Part shown: positions 7,770 to 17,989 of the stretch, piece after piece
How the letters are laid out: every line of letters starts with the position of its first letter
How positions within the stretch are numbered: the first letter of the stretch is position 1
Assembly: GCF_000238255.3 (NCBI RefSeq)
Contig: NZ_CP011039.1
Location: 1,227,001-1,291,000, forward strand
DNA length: 64,000 nt
Reading direction: 5' to 3'
Source: Pseudoalteromonas spongiae UST010723-006
Lineage (GTDB): Bacteria; Pseudomonadota; Gammaproteobacteria; Enterobacterales; Alteromonadaceae
Notes under the pieces: model-generated
The model's input: the letters and a program-made list of their open reading frames with translations, nothing else
Database searches by the model: none
Told to the model about the DNA's origin: nothing
Made by a program: the position numbers and the translations under genes

Positions 7770-9359
7770 TTATCCCGTTAATTTAGCTTTAGCAAAGTTT
7801 AACAGACTTTGACTTTGCTTGTGACGATGGTCGTGAGGCGCTAACGTTTTTAACGCATTAAGTGACAAAGCAAATTGACGCTTTGTTAATGTAAACTTTT
7901 GATTTTGTTTATGCAGTTGATACGCCGCTTGTAACAGGTTTAATGCAATATTTGGGTTATTAGGGGCATTGGCTAGGGCAGTTGCAAATGCGCCTTGGGC
8001 GCTTTCAAATGCTTTCTCTTTGTATTTCACCATGCCTTGTTGGTTAAAGTTCTCTGATTTTTCGTGGTCTTCGTGTGAAATAATCTTCGCTTTACCGCGC
8101 GTAATAATTGGGTCGAGCTTGGCGGTAACCGCTTCAATATCAGCGTGCTTCATAATGATTTCGAGCAGGTTTATAAATGCCGAATTGAGCGCGTCTGGGT
8201 AATCAACAATTTTATCTACCACTAAAATGAGTTTTTCACCTTTTGCGCCGTCTTTGTTAACTAAGTACTCAACAAATACTTGATGTATTTCAATTGCTAA
8301 TTGACTTTGCACACCGGGATAGAGTTTTGTGATTGTACGATAAATTGCGGGGTACTCTTTTTTTGCGCGTCGCACAAAGTTTGCTTGATCCGTAAGTTGT
8401 ATCTGTGTGCAAACACATAACTGATTTATATAGTCATCGAGTTGCGCTAAGCATGAATACTTGGCTAATTGCATAACGCGCTTGTAAGCGTTAAAGGCAA
8501 TTTCCAGTTCATTGTAGCGGGTTGCTAACAAGGCTAACTGGCGCTGCCTTACAATTGAGTTGGGCGATGCGGCAATGGCTTTTTGTGTAATTGCATATGC
8601 TGCTTCGAAGTCGTGCTGTTGAATAAAGCACTCACAGGCAAGGTCGTATGCTTCAACGGCTTGTGGGTTTTTAGTGGTAATCAGTTTGCACAGACTTAAT
8701 GCTTGATCGCTTTGCGATAGCGCCAAATGACAAATCGCTGCGCCCATTTGTGCCCAACTAAGCTCACGCTTATGCAAAATTGAATTATAAATGCTGAGCG
8801 CTTGCACATATTTAAGTTGTTTTAAATAAATTTCAGCTTTAAGACGCAAACATTCGATACCGACGCGCTTGTTTTTTGCCATTAGCTGGTCACAAAGCTC
8901 AAGGGCTGTTTTTGGCTTATCTTGATTTAATGCCGTATAAATAGGCTTAAATGCGAGACTTTTTTCAACAAGCTTATCCAAGCGAGATTTCAGGGTTGTT
9001 TTGGTAAATGGTTTTGCAAGGTAATCATCAGGACGGTATTCAAGCGCCCCCATCACTAAGTCTGACGCGGTTTCACCTGTGATCAGTACATAGTTAGTGC
9101 CGTATTTTAGTAAGTTACGATGATTAAGCTCGGCAAGCAGCTGCAGCCCATTTAATCCATCACCTAAATTGTAATCGACTAACAAAATATCATGTTGATG
9201 TTCGCTGTAGCAGGAAAGGGCATCTTCGGCATTGGTACACACATCCACATGGTGAACACCAAAACTTTCTACCATTTGTTTTAGTGATAGGCGGAATTCG
9301 GAAAAATCATCCAAAATAAGCACCGAGATAGATTTGTATCGTTGAAGAGGGTTAACCAT
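7770..9359 (-). CDS. Response regulator with C-terminal TPR-like repeats
   Basis: This is a 529-residue cytoplasmic protein. The N-terminal receiver (about 10-130) has the acidic pair Asp17-Asp18, phospho-Asp62 in LLVDYNLG, a Thr in TGET and Lys in LAKPF. The remainder is helical with tetratricopeptide-like repeats, recognisable around residues 155-280 and 445-490 (for example AQGAFATALANAPNNPNIALNLLQ). There is no DNA-binding or enzymatic output domain, so output is probably by protein-protein contact, as in other REC-TPR proteins. It is co-transcribed with the small kinase that follows. Confidence 0.88.
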   Translation of the reverse strand: MVNPLQRYKSISVLILDDFSEFRLSLKQMVESFGVHHVDVCTNAEDALSCYSEHQHDILLVDYNLGDGLNGLQLLAELNHRNLLKYGTNYVLITGETASDLVMGALEYRPDDYLAKPFTKTTLKSRLDKLVEKSLAFKPIYTALNQDKPKTALELCDQLMAKNKRVGIECLRLKAEIYLKQLKYVQALSIYNSILHKRELSWAQMGAAICHLALSQSDQALSLCKLITTKNPQAVEAYDLACECFIQQHDFEAAYAITQKAIAASPNSIVRQRQLALLATRYNELEIAFNAYKRVMQLAKYSCLAQLDDYINQLCVCTQIQLTDQANFVRRAKKEYPAIYRTITKLYPGVQSQLAIEIHQVFVEYLVNKDGAKGEKLILVVDKIVDYPDALNSAFINLLEIIMKHADIEAVTAKLDPIITRGKAKIISHEDHEKSENFNQQGMVKYKEKAFESAQGAFATALANAPNNPNIALNLLQAAYQLHKQNQKFTLTKRQFALSLNALKTLAPHDHRHKQSQSLLNFAKAKLTG

Positions 9360-9485
9360 AAAAAGCGAAAATTATTTTTGATACTAATAATTTAGACGCT
9401 TTTTTCTGACTTTTACAAAATACTAAGGTAGTTTGTAGTTAAAAATGGAATAAATACGTAAGTTTTGAATTTATGCTTGGCATAA

Positions 9486-10514
<1,029 letters not shown>

Positions 10515-10530
10515 GACGAATTTTGACTCA

Positions 10531-10561
10531 AAAAAAACGCCACATAATGTGGCGTTTTTTG
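10531..10561. terminator. Bidirectional terminator between cysB and sdaA
   Basis: A stem AAAAACGCCAC / GTGGCGTTTTT with a 5-nt loop and A/T runs on both sides lies between convergent genes. Confidence 0.9.
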
Positions 10562-10577
10562 TATCTGTTAACTGTGA

Positions 10578-11954
10578 TTAACACTCAATGATATTTACAG
10601 CGAGTCCGCCTCGAGCCGTCTCTTTGTACTTGGTTTTCATATCATTACCTGTGTCCCACATGGTTTTGATTACTTTATCAAGCGATACCTTTTGCTCACC
10701 TGAGCCACGCATTGCAAGGCGTGATGCGTTAATTGCTTTTACTGCACCCATTGCATTTCGTTCAATACACGGTACTTGTACAAGGCCACCAACAGGGTCG
10801 CACGTTAAACCTAAGTTATGTTCCATACCAATTTCAGCGGCATTTTCAACTTTCTCAACATTGCCGCCTAAAATTTCAGTGAGTGCGCCTGCAGCCATTG
10901 AGCAAGCAACGCCCACTTCACCTTGGCAGCCTACTTCTGCACCTGAAATTGATGCGTTCTTTTTGTAAAGAATACCAATTGCAGCAGCGGTAAGTAAGTA
11001 ACGCGTTGCAATGTCTTTATCTACTTCTTTAATGAACGTGTGGTAGTACATCAGCACCGCTGGAAGAATGCCTGCTGCACCGTTTGTCGGCGCAGTAACA
11101 ACACGACCGCCAGCAGCATTTTCCTCATTTACCGCAAGGGCAAATAAATCAACCCATTCCATTGCACGTAGCGGATCGTTATGTGTTTCAATGTTCAGTT
11201 GACGGTGTAGGCTCGGTGCACGACGCTTTACTTTTAAACCGCCCGGTAAAATACCTTCAGTGCGCATACCGCGCTCAACGCACGCTTTCATCACCAGCCA
11301 AATATTGTATAGCTCGTCAGTGATTTCGCTTTCTGTTTTAAGGGTTTTTTCGTTTGCCATCATCAGTGCTGGCACACTTAAACCGTGCTCTTTACACTGC
11401 GCCATTAACTCTGCGCCAGTATCAAATGGGTATGGTGCAGGGTTTTCTTCGCGAATTGTTAGTGCAGCTTGCTTTTCTTTTTCGAAATCTTCGTCGCGAA
11501 CAATAAAGCCGCCACCGATAGAATAGAAAATCTCACGGAAGACACATTGTTCGCCGTTAAATGCTTGTAGTTCCATTGCATTTGAATGCTTTGGCAAGGT
11601 CTTACGACGGTGGAATACAATGGCGTCTTTTTTTGGAAATGCCGCAGCATGGCTTTGATCAAGATAGATAGTTTCTTCTTTTTCGATTTTATCTAAAATG
11701 CTTGGTACCAAATCGGCATCAATGGTTTCTGGATCGTAACCAGCAAGGCCTAAAATAACCGCTTTACCCGAACCATGACCAATACCCGTTTGTCCGAGCG
11801 AGCCAAACAATTCACAGCGAACACTGGTTACTTGCTCTAATAGCGCTTGCTCTTGTAATGACTTTACAAACAGTCTTGAAGCGCGCATCGGGCCCACAGT
11901 ATGTGATGAGGAAGGACCAATGCCGATACTAAACATATCGAATGCACTTATCAT
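10578..11954 (-). CDS. sdaA: L-serine ammonia-lyase (L-serine dehydratase)
   Basis: This enzyme deaminates L-serine to pyruvate and ammonia using a labile 4Fe-4S cluster. The 458-residue single-chain protein has the N-terminal SDH-beta signature ([20 protein letters not shown]). The alpha region has cluster-binding cysteines in [15 protein letters not shown] and [18 protein letters not shown]. Length matches E. coli SdaA/SdaB (454-455). It is the last gene of a minus-strand series pabB-nudL-sdaA; E. coli has the same three neighbours in the same order. I chose sdaA over sdaB from that synteny. Confidence 0.95.
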   Translation of the reverse strand: MISAFDMFSIGIGPSSSHTVGPMRASRLFVKSLQEQALLEQVTSVRCELFGSLGQTGIGHGSGKAVILGLAGYDPETIDADLVPSILDKIEKEETIYLDQSHAAAFPKKDAIVFHRRKTLPKHSNAMELQAFNGEQCVFREIFYSIGGGFIVRDEDFEKEKQAALTIREENPAPYPFDTGAELMAQCKEHGLSVPALMMANEKTLKTESEITDELYNIWLVMKACVERGMRTEGILPGGLKVKRRAPSLHRQLNIETHNDPLRAMEWVDLFALAVNEENAAGGRVVTAPTNGAAGILPAVLMYYHTFIKEVDKDIATRYLLTAAAIGILYKKNASISGAEVGCQGEVGVACSMAAGALTEILGGNVEKVENAAEIGMEHNLGLTCDPVGGLVQVPCIERNAMGAVKAINASRLAMRGSGEQKVSLDKVIKTMWDTGNDMKTKYKETARGGLAVNIIEC

Positions 11955-12049
11955 ACGAATATCTCTTACTTAATCTTTGAACGGCCGGATATCATAACTC
12001 TAATTTATAATCATGTTAACTTTAATTAGTATGATTAATGCTTATGTGC

Positions 12050-12622
12050 TTAATTTAGATGTTTAATCAAATTGCGAATGATTTGCGCGGTGGCACCCCA
12101 AAGCAAGCCGTATTCAGTTTGAAACCCAGTTAGAGTATAGGCAGAAAACTGACGTGTGAATTGAATATCTTGCCAATTTTTTTGATCTATAAGCTGTGAC
12201 AGCGGAAGATAAAATGCACTGGCGACTTCATTGGTTGCTAGTACCAAATTGGGTTTTTCGGGAAGTAGGGCAATATAGGGTTTTATTTCAAACCCGGTGA
12301 GCGTCCAATAACTGTCCATATCACCAATTACATGGTTATCGTCCACCTCAATGCCAATTTCCTCAAAGGTTTCACGCAACGCTGTGGCAAGTAAGTTGGC
12401 GTCAGAATCTTCAAATTTACCACCGGGAAAGCAAATTTGCCCTGGGTGATGCTTTAAATAGTCAGGACGTTTACACAGCAACAGGTGAATTTCACCGCTT
12501 ACATTAACCAGCGGCACCAATACAGCGCTTTGCTTAGCAATATTGCGCATTTGTATTGGAAAGCCAACGTCATTGCTTGGCTGCTGAATATGGAAACGGG
12601 CTAGAAATTCACTTAACTGCAT
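12050..12622 (-). CDS. nudL: Nudix hydrolase, CoA pyrophosphatase type (NudL)
   Basis: This 190-residue protein has the Nudix box (GGKFEDSDANL then ALRETFEEIGI) preceded by the CoA-pyrophosphatase subfamily pattern (KRPDYLKHHPGQICFPGG). Members split CoA or its derivatives into 3',5'-ADP and phosphopantetheine. It lies 20 bp downstream of pabB and is followed by sdaA, as yeaB/nudL is in E. coli. Substrate choice is family knowledge, not read directly. Confidence 0.9.
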   Translation of the reverse strand: MQLSEFLARFHIQQPSNDVGFPIQMRNIAKQSAVLVPLVNVSGEIHLLLCKRPDYLKHHPGQICFPGGKFEDSDANLLATALRETFEEIGIEVDDNHVIGDMDSYWTLTGFEIKPYIALLPEKPNLVLATNEVASAFYLPLSQLIDQKNWQDIQFTRQFSAYTLTGFQTEYGLLWGATAQIIRNLIKHLN

Positions 12623-12642
12623 AACACGTCCTAAGCGAGCAT

Positions 12643-13998
12643 TTATTCAAGTACAGGTAAAATACGATTTACCTTATCGTATGTTTCTTGCAGCTCAGAC
12701 TCAAGGGTTGAATCGGCAACCACGCCACCGCCAGCCCAGCAATAAATTTTACCTTTTTCACAAACCAAGGTACGAATGGTTATGCTGGTATCCATGGTGC
12801 CACAGGCTGAAATATAGCCAATTGAGCCACAATAGATTGAGCGGCGGTGAGGTTCTAATTCTTCAATAATTTCCATTGCCCGGATTTTTGGCGCGCCAGT
12901 AATCGAGCCACCGGGAAACGCTGCTTTTAATTGATCAATCGCGTTGTAACCGTTGGCAAGGGTAGATGTAACCGTTGATACTAAATGATGCACCGCATTG
13001 AAGCTCTCAATATCAAAGAGCTTAGGTACTTCTACGGTACCCGGTTTAGCTACTTTGCCTAAATCGTTTCGTAGTAAATCCACAATCATCACGTTTTCAG
13101 CGCGATCTTTGGTTGAATTTGCAAGGCGTGCTTTGTTGGCGTTATCAATTTTTGCATCTGTGCTTCGCGGCACTGTGCCTTTAATCGGCTTAGTTTCAAC
13201 ATTGCGGCCTTTTACCTGAATAAAACGCTCAGGTGAAAGAGAGAGTATTTGTTGCTCACCAGTATTAATATAAGCCGAAAATGGCGCTTGGTTTGCGCTT
13301 CGCAACTTACAATAGGCAAGCCAAGGGTTGCCAGTAAAGCTAGCATCAAAGCGTTGTGCCAGATTGATTTGGTAGCAATCGCCGCTTTTTAAATATTCTT
13401 GTACTTTATTAAAGCGCTCACCATAACCGTCTTTACTGAGGTTTGATTGCCATTTAGTTGTTAAAGTAAATGGCATACGCTCGCCTTCAGCGCCTCTAAG
13501 CTGTTTAAGGTATTTATTTAAGCGTGTTTCGCTATCACAACACGGCTGTGCGATATAAAACCACTGGTTTTCGTGATGATCAAATATTAGGGCATCGGGG
13601 TAAATGCCCACCAACATTTGGCCTAAATCGATATCGTTTTTCGCAATTTCGGGCATCACTTCAATTGAGCGGCCTAAATCGTAACTGAATAAACCTAAAG
13701 CGCCGCCAGAAAACGGTAAATCAAACGGGGCTTTGTCTTTTACAAACGCGCTTATTGCGTGGTGTATTGCACTAAACCCATCACATTCGCTTTGGTGATT
13801 ATCAACAAAAGTCACATTGTTTTTTACTTCAATCAGTGAAATTGGGTCAATCACAATAATGTCAAAGCGGTTATTTGGGTGTGCTGGGTTTGCCGAATCT
13901 AAGAAAATGGCATACTGCAAATCTGCAAAAAAACTAAAAACGTGCTCGCTAGTTAGCGCTAAGTCTAATTTTTTGCATATTAATTGTTCATTTATCAT
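12643..13998 (-). CDS. pabB: Aminodeoxychorismate synthase component I
   Basis: PabB aminates chorismate to 4-amino-4-deoxychorismate for folate synthesis, using ammonia from a PabA/TrpG glutaminase. The 451-residue protein has the chorismate-binding fold with the PabB-specific PIKGT motif (around residue 270), the FPGGSITGAPK signature and a C-terminal ETYDKVNRILP. Length matches E. coli PabB (453). No separate pabA is visible, so the TrpG made by the trp operon here may serve both enzymes, as in amphibolic PabA/TrpG systems (inference). Confidence 0.93.
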   Translation of the reverse strand: MINEQLICKKLDLALTSEHVFSFFADLQYAIFLDSANPAHPNNRFDIIVIDPISLIEVKNNVTFVDNHQSECDGFSAIHHAISAFVKDKAPFDLPFSGGALGLFSYDLGRSIEVMPEIAKNDIDLGQMLVGIYPDALIFDHHENQWFYIAQPCCDSETRLNKYLKQLRGAEGERMPFTLTTKWQSNLSKDGYGERFNKVQEYLKSGDCYQINLAQRFDASFTGNPWLAYCKLRSANQAPFSAYINTGEQQILSLSPERFIQVKGRNVETKPIKGTVPRSTDAKIDNANKARLANSTKDRAENVMIVDLLRNDLGKVAKPGTVEVPKLFDIESFNAVHHLVSTVTSTLANGYNAIDQLKAAFPGGSITGAPKIRAMEIIEELEPHRRSIYCGSIGYISACGTMDTSITIRTLVCEKGKIYCWAGGGVVADSTLESELQETYDKVNRILPVLE

Positions 13999-14154
13999 TA
14001 ACTTTAACTACCAGACTGGTCGCAAACGAGTTGGGAGGTTATTATACATGCATAGTTTAACGAATTACTGCACAGATTGCATGAGTAAGCTGTGTTTGAC
14101 ACTATTCACACTGTAAACATTTGCCACCGTCACGGCATATAATAAGGATACATA

Positions 14155-15681
14155 ATGAGCACTATCCGTCAGCAAGACTTTATTGACAGCATCGAAGATG
14201 CATTGCAATACATTTCGTTTTATCACCCACTAGATTTCGTACAAGCGCTTGATAAGGCGTACCAAAAAGAAGAAAGCAAAGCGGCTAAAGATGCGATTGC
14301 ACAAATCTTAATTAACTCTCGTATGTCGGCAGAAGGTAAGCGCCCACTGTGTCAAGATACGGGTATTGTGACGTGTTTCGTTAAAGTGGGTATGGACGTT
14401 AAATGGGATAAAACCAACTTGACGGTTCAGCAAATGGTTGATGAAGGCACACGCCGCGCATACCTTAACCCAGATAACCCACTGCGTGCATCAATTGTTG
14501 CAGACCCAGCAGGCAGCCGTAAAAACACTAAAGATAACACGCCTTCAGTTGTGCATATCGACATGGTGCCAGGCGCTGAAGTTGAAGTAATGATTGCAGC
14601 GAAGGGCGGCGGCTCTGAAAACAAAACTAAAATGGTTATGCTTAACCCATCAGATGATGTTGCTGCTTGGGTTGAAAAAACGCTACCAACTATGGGAGCG
14701 GGCTGGTGTCCACCGGGTATGTTAGGTATAGGTATTGGTGGTACAGCTGAAAAAGCAGCAGTACTTGCCAAAGAATCATTGATGGATCCGGTAGATATTC
14801 ATGAGTTAATGGAGCGCGGCGCAGAAACAGCAGAAGAAAAGCTACGTTTAGAGATTTTTGAGCGCGCAAATAAAACTGGTATTGGTGCACAAGGCCTTGG
14901 TGGTTTAACTACCGTTGTTGATATTAAAATCAAAACAGCACCAACACACGCGGCATCTAAGCCTGTTGTGATGATCCCTAACTGTGCGGCAACGCGTCAC
15001 GTTCACTTCACATTAGATGGTTCAGGCCCTGCTGACCTTAAAGCGCCTAAGTTAGAAGATTGGCCAGAAGTAACATTTGAAGTAGGTGAAGATACACGCC
15101 GTGTTAACCTTGATACCTTAACAAAAGAAGACACAGCCGATTGGAAAATGGGCGAAACCGTACTGTTAAGCGGTAAAATCTTAACTGGTCGTGATGCTGC
15201 GCATAAGCGTTTACAAGACATGATTAATTCAGGTGAAGGCTTACCTGAAGGTGTTGATTTCACAAATAAATTTATCTACTACGTAGGCCCTGTAGATGCA
15301 GTAGGCGACGAAGCGGTAGGTCCTGCGGGCCCAACAACAGCAACCCGTATGGATAAATTTACTGACTTAATGCTAGAGAACACAGGCATTGTTGGCATGA
15401 TTGGTAAAGCAGAACGCGGCCCTGCAACAGTTGAATCAATCAAAAACAACAAGTCAATCTACCTAATGGCAGTGGGCGGTGCAGCGTACTTAGTATCAAA
15501 AGCAATTAAGAAAGCAAAAGTGGTTGCGTTTGAAGACTTAGGTATGGAAGCAATCTACGAATTTGAAGTAGAAGATATGCCAGTAACTGTTGCTGTAGAT
15601 AGCGAAGGTAACAACGCGCACAGCGCAGGCCCTGCAATCTGGAAAGCAAAAATTGAAGAGCTAGACGCAAAACTAAAATAA
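14155..15681 (+). CDS. fumA: Class I fumarate hydratase (4Fe-4S, oxygen-labile)
   Basis: This TCA-cycle enzyme converts fumarate and malate. The 508-residue single chain joins the class I alpha and beta regions. Cluster-type cysteines are in RPLCQDTGIVTCF and NCAATRHVHF, and the GGGSENKTKM substrate loop is clear. The C-terminal Fe-S hydratase beta part contains AVGPAGPTTATRMDKF. An AAGGATA ribosome site precedes the ATG. The symbol follows the single-chain class I type; fumB is a paralogue of equal length and cannot be excluded. Confidence 0.93.
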   Translation: MSTIRQQDFIDSIEDALQYISFYHPLDFVQALDKAYQKEESKAAKDAIAQILINSRMSAEGKRPLCQDTGIVTCFVKVGMDVKWDKTNLTVQQMVDEGTRRAYLNPDNPLRASIVADPAGSRKNTKDNTPSVVHIDMVPGAEVEVMIAAKGGGSENKTKMVMLNPSDDVAAWVEKTLPTMGAGWCPPGMLGIGIGGTAEKAAVLAKESLMDPVDIHELMERGAETAEEKLRLEIFERANKTGIGAQGLGGLTTVVDIKIKTAPTHAASKPVVMIPNCAATRHVHFTLDGSGPADLKAPKLEDWPEVTFEVGEDTRRVNLDTLTKEDTADWKMGETVLLSGKILTGRDAAHKRLQDMINSGEGLPEGVDFTNKFIYYVGPVDAVGDEAVGPAGPTTATRMDKFTDLMLENTGIVGMIGKAERGPATVESIKNNKSIYLMAVGGAAYLVSKAIKKAKVVAFEDLGMEAIYEFEVEDMPVTVAVDSEGNNAHSAGPAIWKAKIEELDAKLK

Positions 15682-15710
15682 TTTTTGGTTGAGCAAAAAG
15701 TTTAACAAAG

Positions 15711-15739
15711 CAAAAAGGGCGCTTATGCGCTCTTTTTTA
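15711..15739 (+). terminator. Terminator after fumarase
   Basis: The stem AAAGGGCGC (15714-15722) pairs with GCGCTCTTT (15727-15735), including one G-U pair, and is followed by a T-run. Confidence 0.85.
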
Positions 15740-15819
15740 TTGCCACATTCAAGAATTTAACTGACAAAAAATGATTGGAAATTATGCTTGAGCTGTATTT
15801 GCGCATTGATTAAGCTCTG

Positions 15820-15868
15820 AACCCTGAACCCTGAACCCTGAACCCTGAACCCTGAACCCTGAACCCTG
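15820..15868. repeat. Seven perfect tandem copies of a 7-bp unit (AACCCTG)
   Basis: The unit AACCCTG occurs seven times without interruption, preceded by a partial copy (CTCTG at 15815-15819). It sits in the 490-bp gap between fumarase and leucine dehydrogenase. No gene overlaps it. Apart from the fumarase terminator, this repeat and presumed promoter sequence near 16080-16165, I see nothing else in this gap. Confidence 0.97.
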
Positions 15869-16173
15869 TAACTTCTTCTTTACGCTCTACCATCTTGCTG
15901 GCTTATCGCTTACGTAAACGTCAATCTACAATTTAAATATTAGCGGATCTTTGCGATATTTTGCTTGGAATAGCGCTGTAATTGCATTGTTTATTATTAA
16001 ATAAAACTTAAGTGGAATTGAATATGTTTAATTGTAAGTTTAACTGGGTTGTTCATCTAAAATTGTAGTCTTGATGAAAGGATAATGTTAGAGTCGGTGC
16101 AAACCAAGAATAACCCGTTCATTTAACGCCATACTTATTATACGCGTTAAACATTTACAAGTTGGAGAGTCGT

Positions 16174-17214
16174 GTGACTGTTTTTAATCGTACTGAATTT
16201 GATAACCACGAAAACGTTGTTTTTTGTGCAGACAAAGAAACTGGCTTAAAAGCAATTATTGCTGTACACAGCACTAAATTAGGCCCAGCAGTGGGTGGTT
16301 GTCGTTTATGGGATTACGCAAGTGACGAAGATGCAGTATACGATGTACTGCGTTTATCAAAAGGCATGACATATAAGAATGCAGTTGCGCGCTTACCATT
16401 CGGTGGCGGTAAATCGGTAATCATCGGTAACGCAAAAGAAATCAAATCAGATGCTCTATTTAAAGCATTTGGTCGTCATTTAGAGCGTTTAGGCGGTAGC
16501 TACTACTCAGCAGAAGACGTAAACATCACTTGTGATGACGTTGCAGTAATGAATACTGAAACAAACTATGTACTTGGCCTTGAAGGTAAAAGCGGTAACC
16601 CATCACCATTTACAGCACTAGGCACGTTCTTAGGTATTAAAGCGGCTTACCAGCACAAGCACGGTCACCAAGACTTAGCAGGTGTAAAAGTGTCAGTACA
16701 AGGTCTAGGCGCGGTTTCTTACACTCTATGTAAATACCTACACGAAGCAGGTGCTGAGCTGTTTGTAACAGACATCAACGAAGAGCGTGTAAGCCGTGTA
16801 GTAAACGACTTTAACGCAACTGCGGTTAACATTGACGAAATCTACGACCTAGATGTTGATGTATACGCGCCATGTGCACTTGGTGCAACAATCAATGATG
16901 AGACTATTCCTCGCATTAAAGCAGGCATTATCGCAGGGTGTGCGAATAACCAGCTAGCAGAGCCTCGTCACGGTGAAATCATTCGTGAAAAAGGCATTTT
17001 ATACGCGCCAGATTACGTAATTAACGCAGGTGGTATCATCAACGTTTACTACGAAACAGCGCCAGAAGGTTATAGTGCAGAAGCTGCAACTAAGCATGTT
17101 GAAGGTATTTTCGATACACTAAGCGAAATCTTCAAACGTTCGGAAGATGAGCAAAAGTCAACGCACATTATTGCAGACGAACTAGCACAAGAAATCATCG
17201 AAAACGGTTTGTAA
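16174..17214 (+). CDS. Leucine dehydrogenase (Leu/Val/Phe dehydrogenase family)
   Basis: This enzyme oxidatively deaminates branched-chain amino acids to 2-oxo acids with NAD. The 346-residue protein carries the glycine-rich catalytic stretch with its lysine (LPFGGGKSVIIG) and a Rossmann motif (VQGLGAVS, around residue 180). The conserved NNQL and NAGG motifs are present. I chose the GTG at 16174 rather than the upstream TTG at 16162, because a GGAG site at 16164-16167 is correctly spaced only for the GTG. A strong terminator follows. Confidence 0.92.
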   Translation: MTVFNRTEFDNHENVVFCADKETGLKAIIAVHSTKLGPAVGGCRLWDYASDEDAVYDVLRLSKGMTYKNAVARLPFGGGKSVIIGNAKEIKSDALFKAFGRHLERLGGSYYSAEDVNITCDDVAVMNTETNYVLGLEGKSGNPSPFTALGTFLGIKAAYQHKHGHQDLAGVKVSVQGLGAVSYTLCKYLHEAGAELFVTDINEERVSRVVNDFNATAVNIDEIYDLDVDVYAPCALGATINDETIPRIKAGIIAGCANNQLAEPRHGEIIREKGILYAPDYVINAGGIINVYYETAPEGYSAEAATKHVEGIFDTLSEIFKRSEDEQKSTHIIADELAQEIIENGL

Positions 17215-17285
17215 TTTACCCGTTTGTTACTTGTAAAAGCTAGGGTAACAGAATGAGCTTGAAAGTTCATGCTATGCTCGGTAAG

Positions 17286-17314
17286 GTGCCCGCAATTGCG
17301 GGCATTTTTATTTT
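17286..17314 (+). terminator. Terminator after leucine dehydrogenase
   Basis: The palindrome TGCCCGCAATTGCGGGCA (17287-17304) is followed by TTTTTATTTT. It lies only a few bases before the start codon of the next gene. Confidence 0.9.
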
Positions 17315-17320
17315 AAGATT

Positions 17321-17968
17321 ATGGCAACTCAAATCGACCTCTCTACTTGGCAACGCGCCGAACACTTCTCATTTTTTAAAGACTTAGCAAACCCCTACTT
17401 TTCAGTGTGCGTGCGTATAGATGCGGGTGAATTGTTTGCTGCATGTAAGCAAAATGGTCAGTCTTTCTACTTAGCTTGCCTTTATGCCTTGCTGCGTGCC
17501 AATAATAGCTATCAACCCGTTTGTCATCGTATTGATAACAACCAAGTATGGCTGTGCGATAAAATTGAAATCAACGCGGTGCAATTAGATGAGCAAAACC
17601 TCTTTAAAATTTCGTACTTACCTTATGCTGAAGGCTTTGCTGACTTTAGTGAAAAAGGCAAAATTGCATTCGAAACAGCAATAAGTCAGCCATTTTTCTC
17701 AGAGCAATTTAACACGATTGAAGGGCGCCTTAACTGTATTCATGTGTCGGTGTTACCTTGGCTTGATTTTACGGGTTTTTCCCACGCGACACCCTTTGGT
17801 GAGCAAAATGGCATTCCCAAATTTGTGTTTGGTAAATTCGATAAACAACTGGGCACCATGCCACTCAATATTGATGTGCACCACGGCCTAATGGACGGCT
17901 TTCATGTTGCGCAGTTTGTAAATGTGCTGCAGCAAGAAATGGCTGCACTTGCTAAAAGCTTATTGTGA
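17321..17968 (+). CDS. Chloramphenicol acetyltransferase-like protein (type A fold)
   Basis: This 215-residue protein matches the CAT trimer family in length (about 213-219). It has an N-terminal WQRAEHFSFF pattern and the catalytic HHGLMDGFHVAQF motif, which corresponds to the HHxxxDG motif with the general-base His. The family transfers acetyl from acetyl-CoA to chloramphenicol, but several chromosomal homologues have unknown acceptors. The ATG lies 7 nt after a terminator T-run with no clear Shine-Dalgarno sequence, so expression may be low or depend on read-through. Base composition looks like that of its neighbours. Confidence 0.85.
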   Translation: MATQIDLSTWQRAEHFSFFKDLANPYFSVCVRIDAGELFAACKQNGQSFYLACLYALLRANNSYQPVCHRIDNNQVWLCDKIEINAVQLDEQNLFKISYLPYAEGFADFSEKGKIAFETAISQPFFSEQFNTIEGRLNCIHVSVLPWLDFTGFSHATPFGEQNGIPKFVFGKFDKQLGTMPLNIDVHHGLMDGFHVAQFVNVLQQEMAALAKSLL

Positions 17969-17989
17969 TTTTACTTAATCAAAATTCAG

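Noticed and set aside
13817..14116. 99-codon plus-strand frame at the 5' end of pabB
   Set aside because: It is mostly antisense to pabB, which has clear family motifs, and no homology or start signal was seen.
14427..14771. Antisense open frame within fumarase
   Set aside because: Shadow of a highly expressed-type coding sequence; no independent start signal or family pattern.
15820..15868. Tandem heptamers as a CRISPR array
   Set aside because: The units are contiguous with no spacers.
16162..16173. Upstream TTG start for leucine dehydrogenase
   Set aside because: It overlaps the GGAG ribosome site that fits the GTG at 16174.
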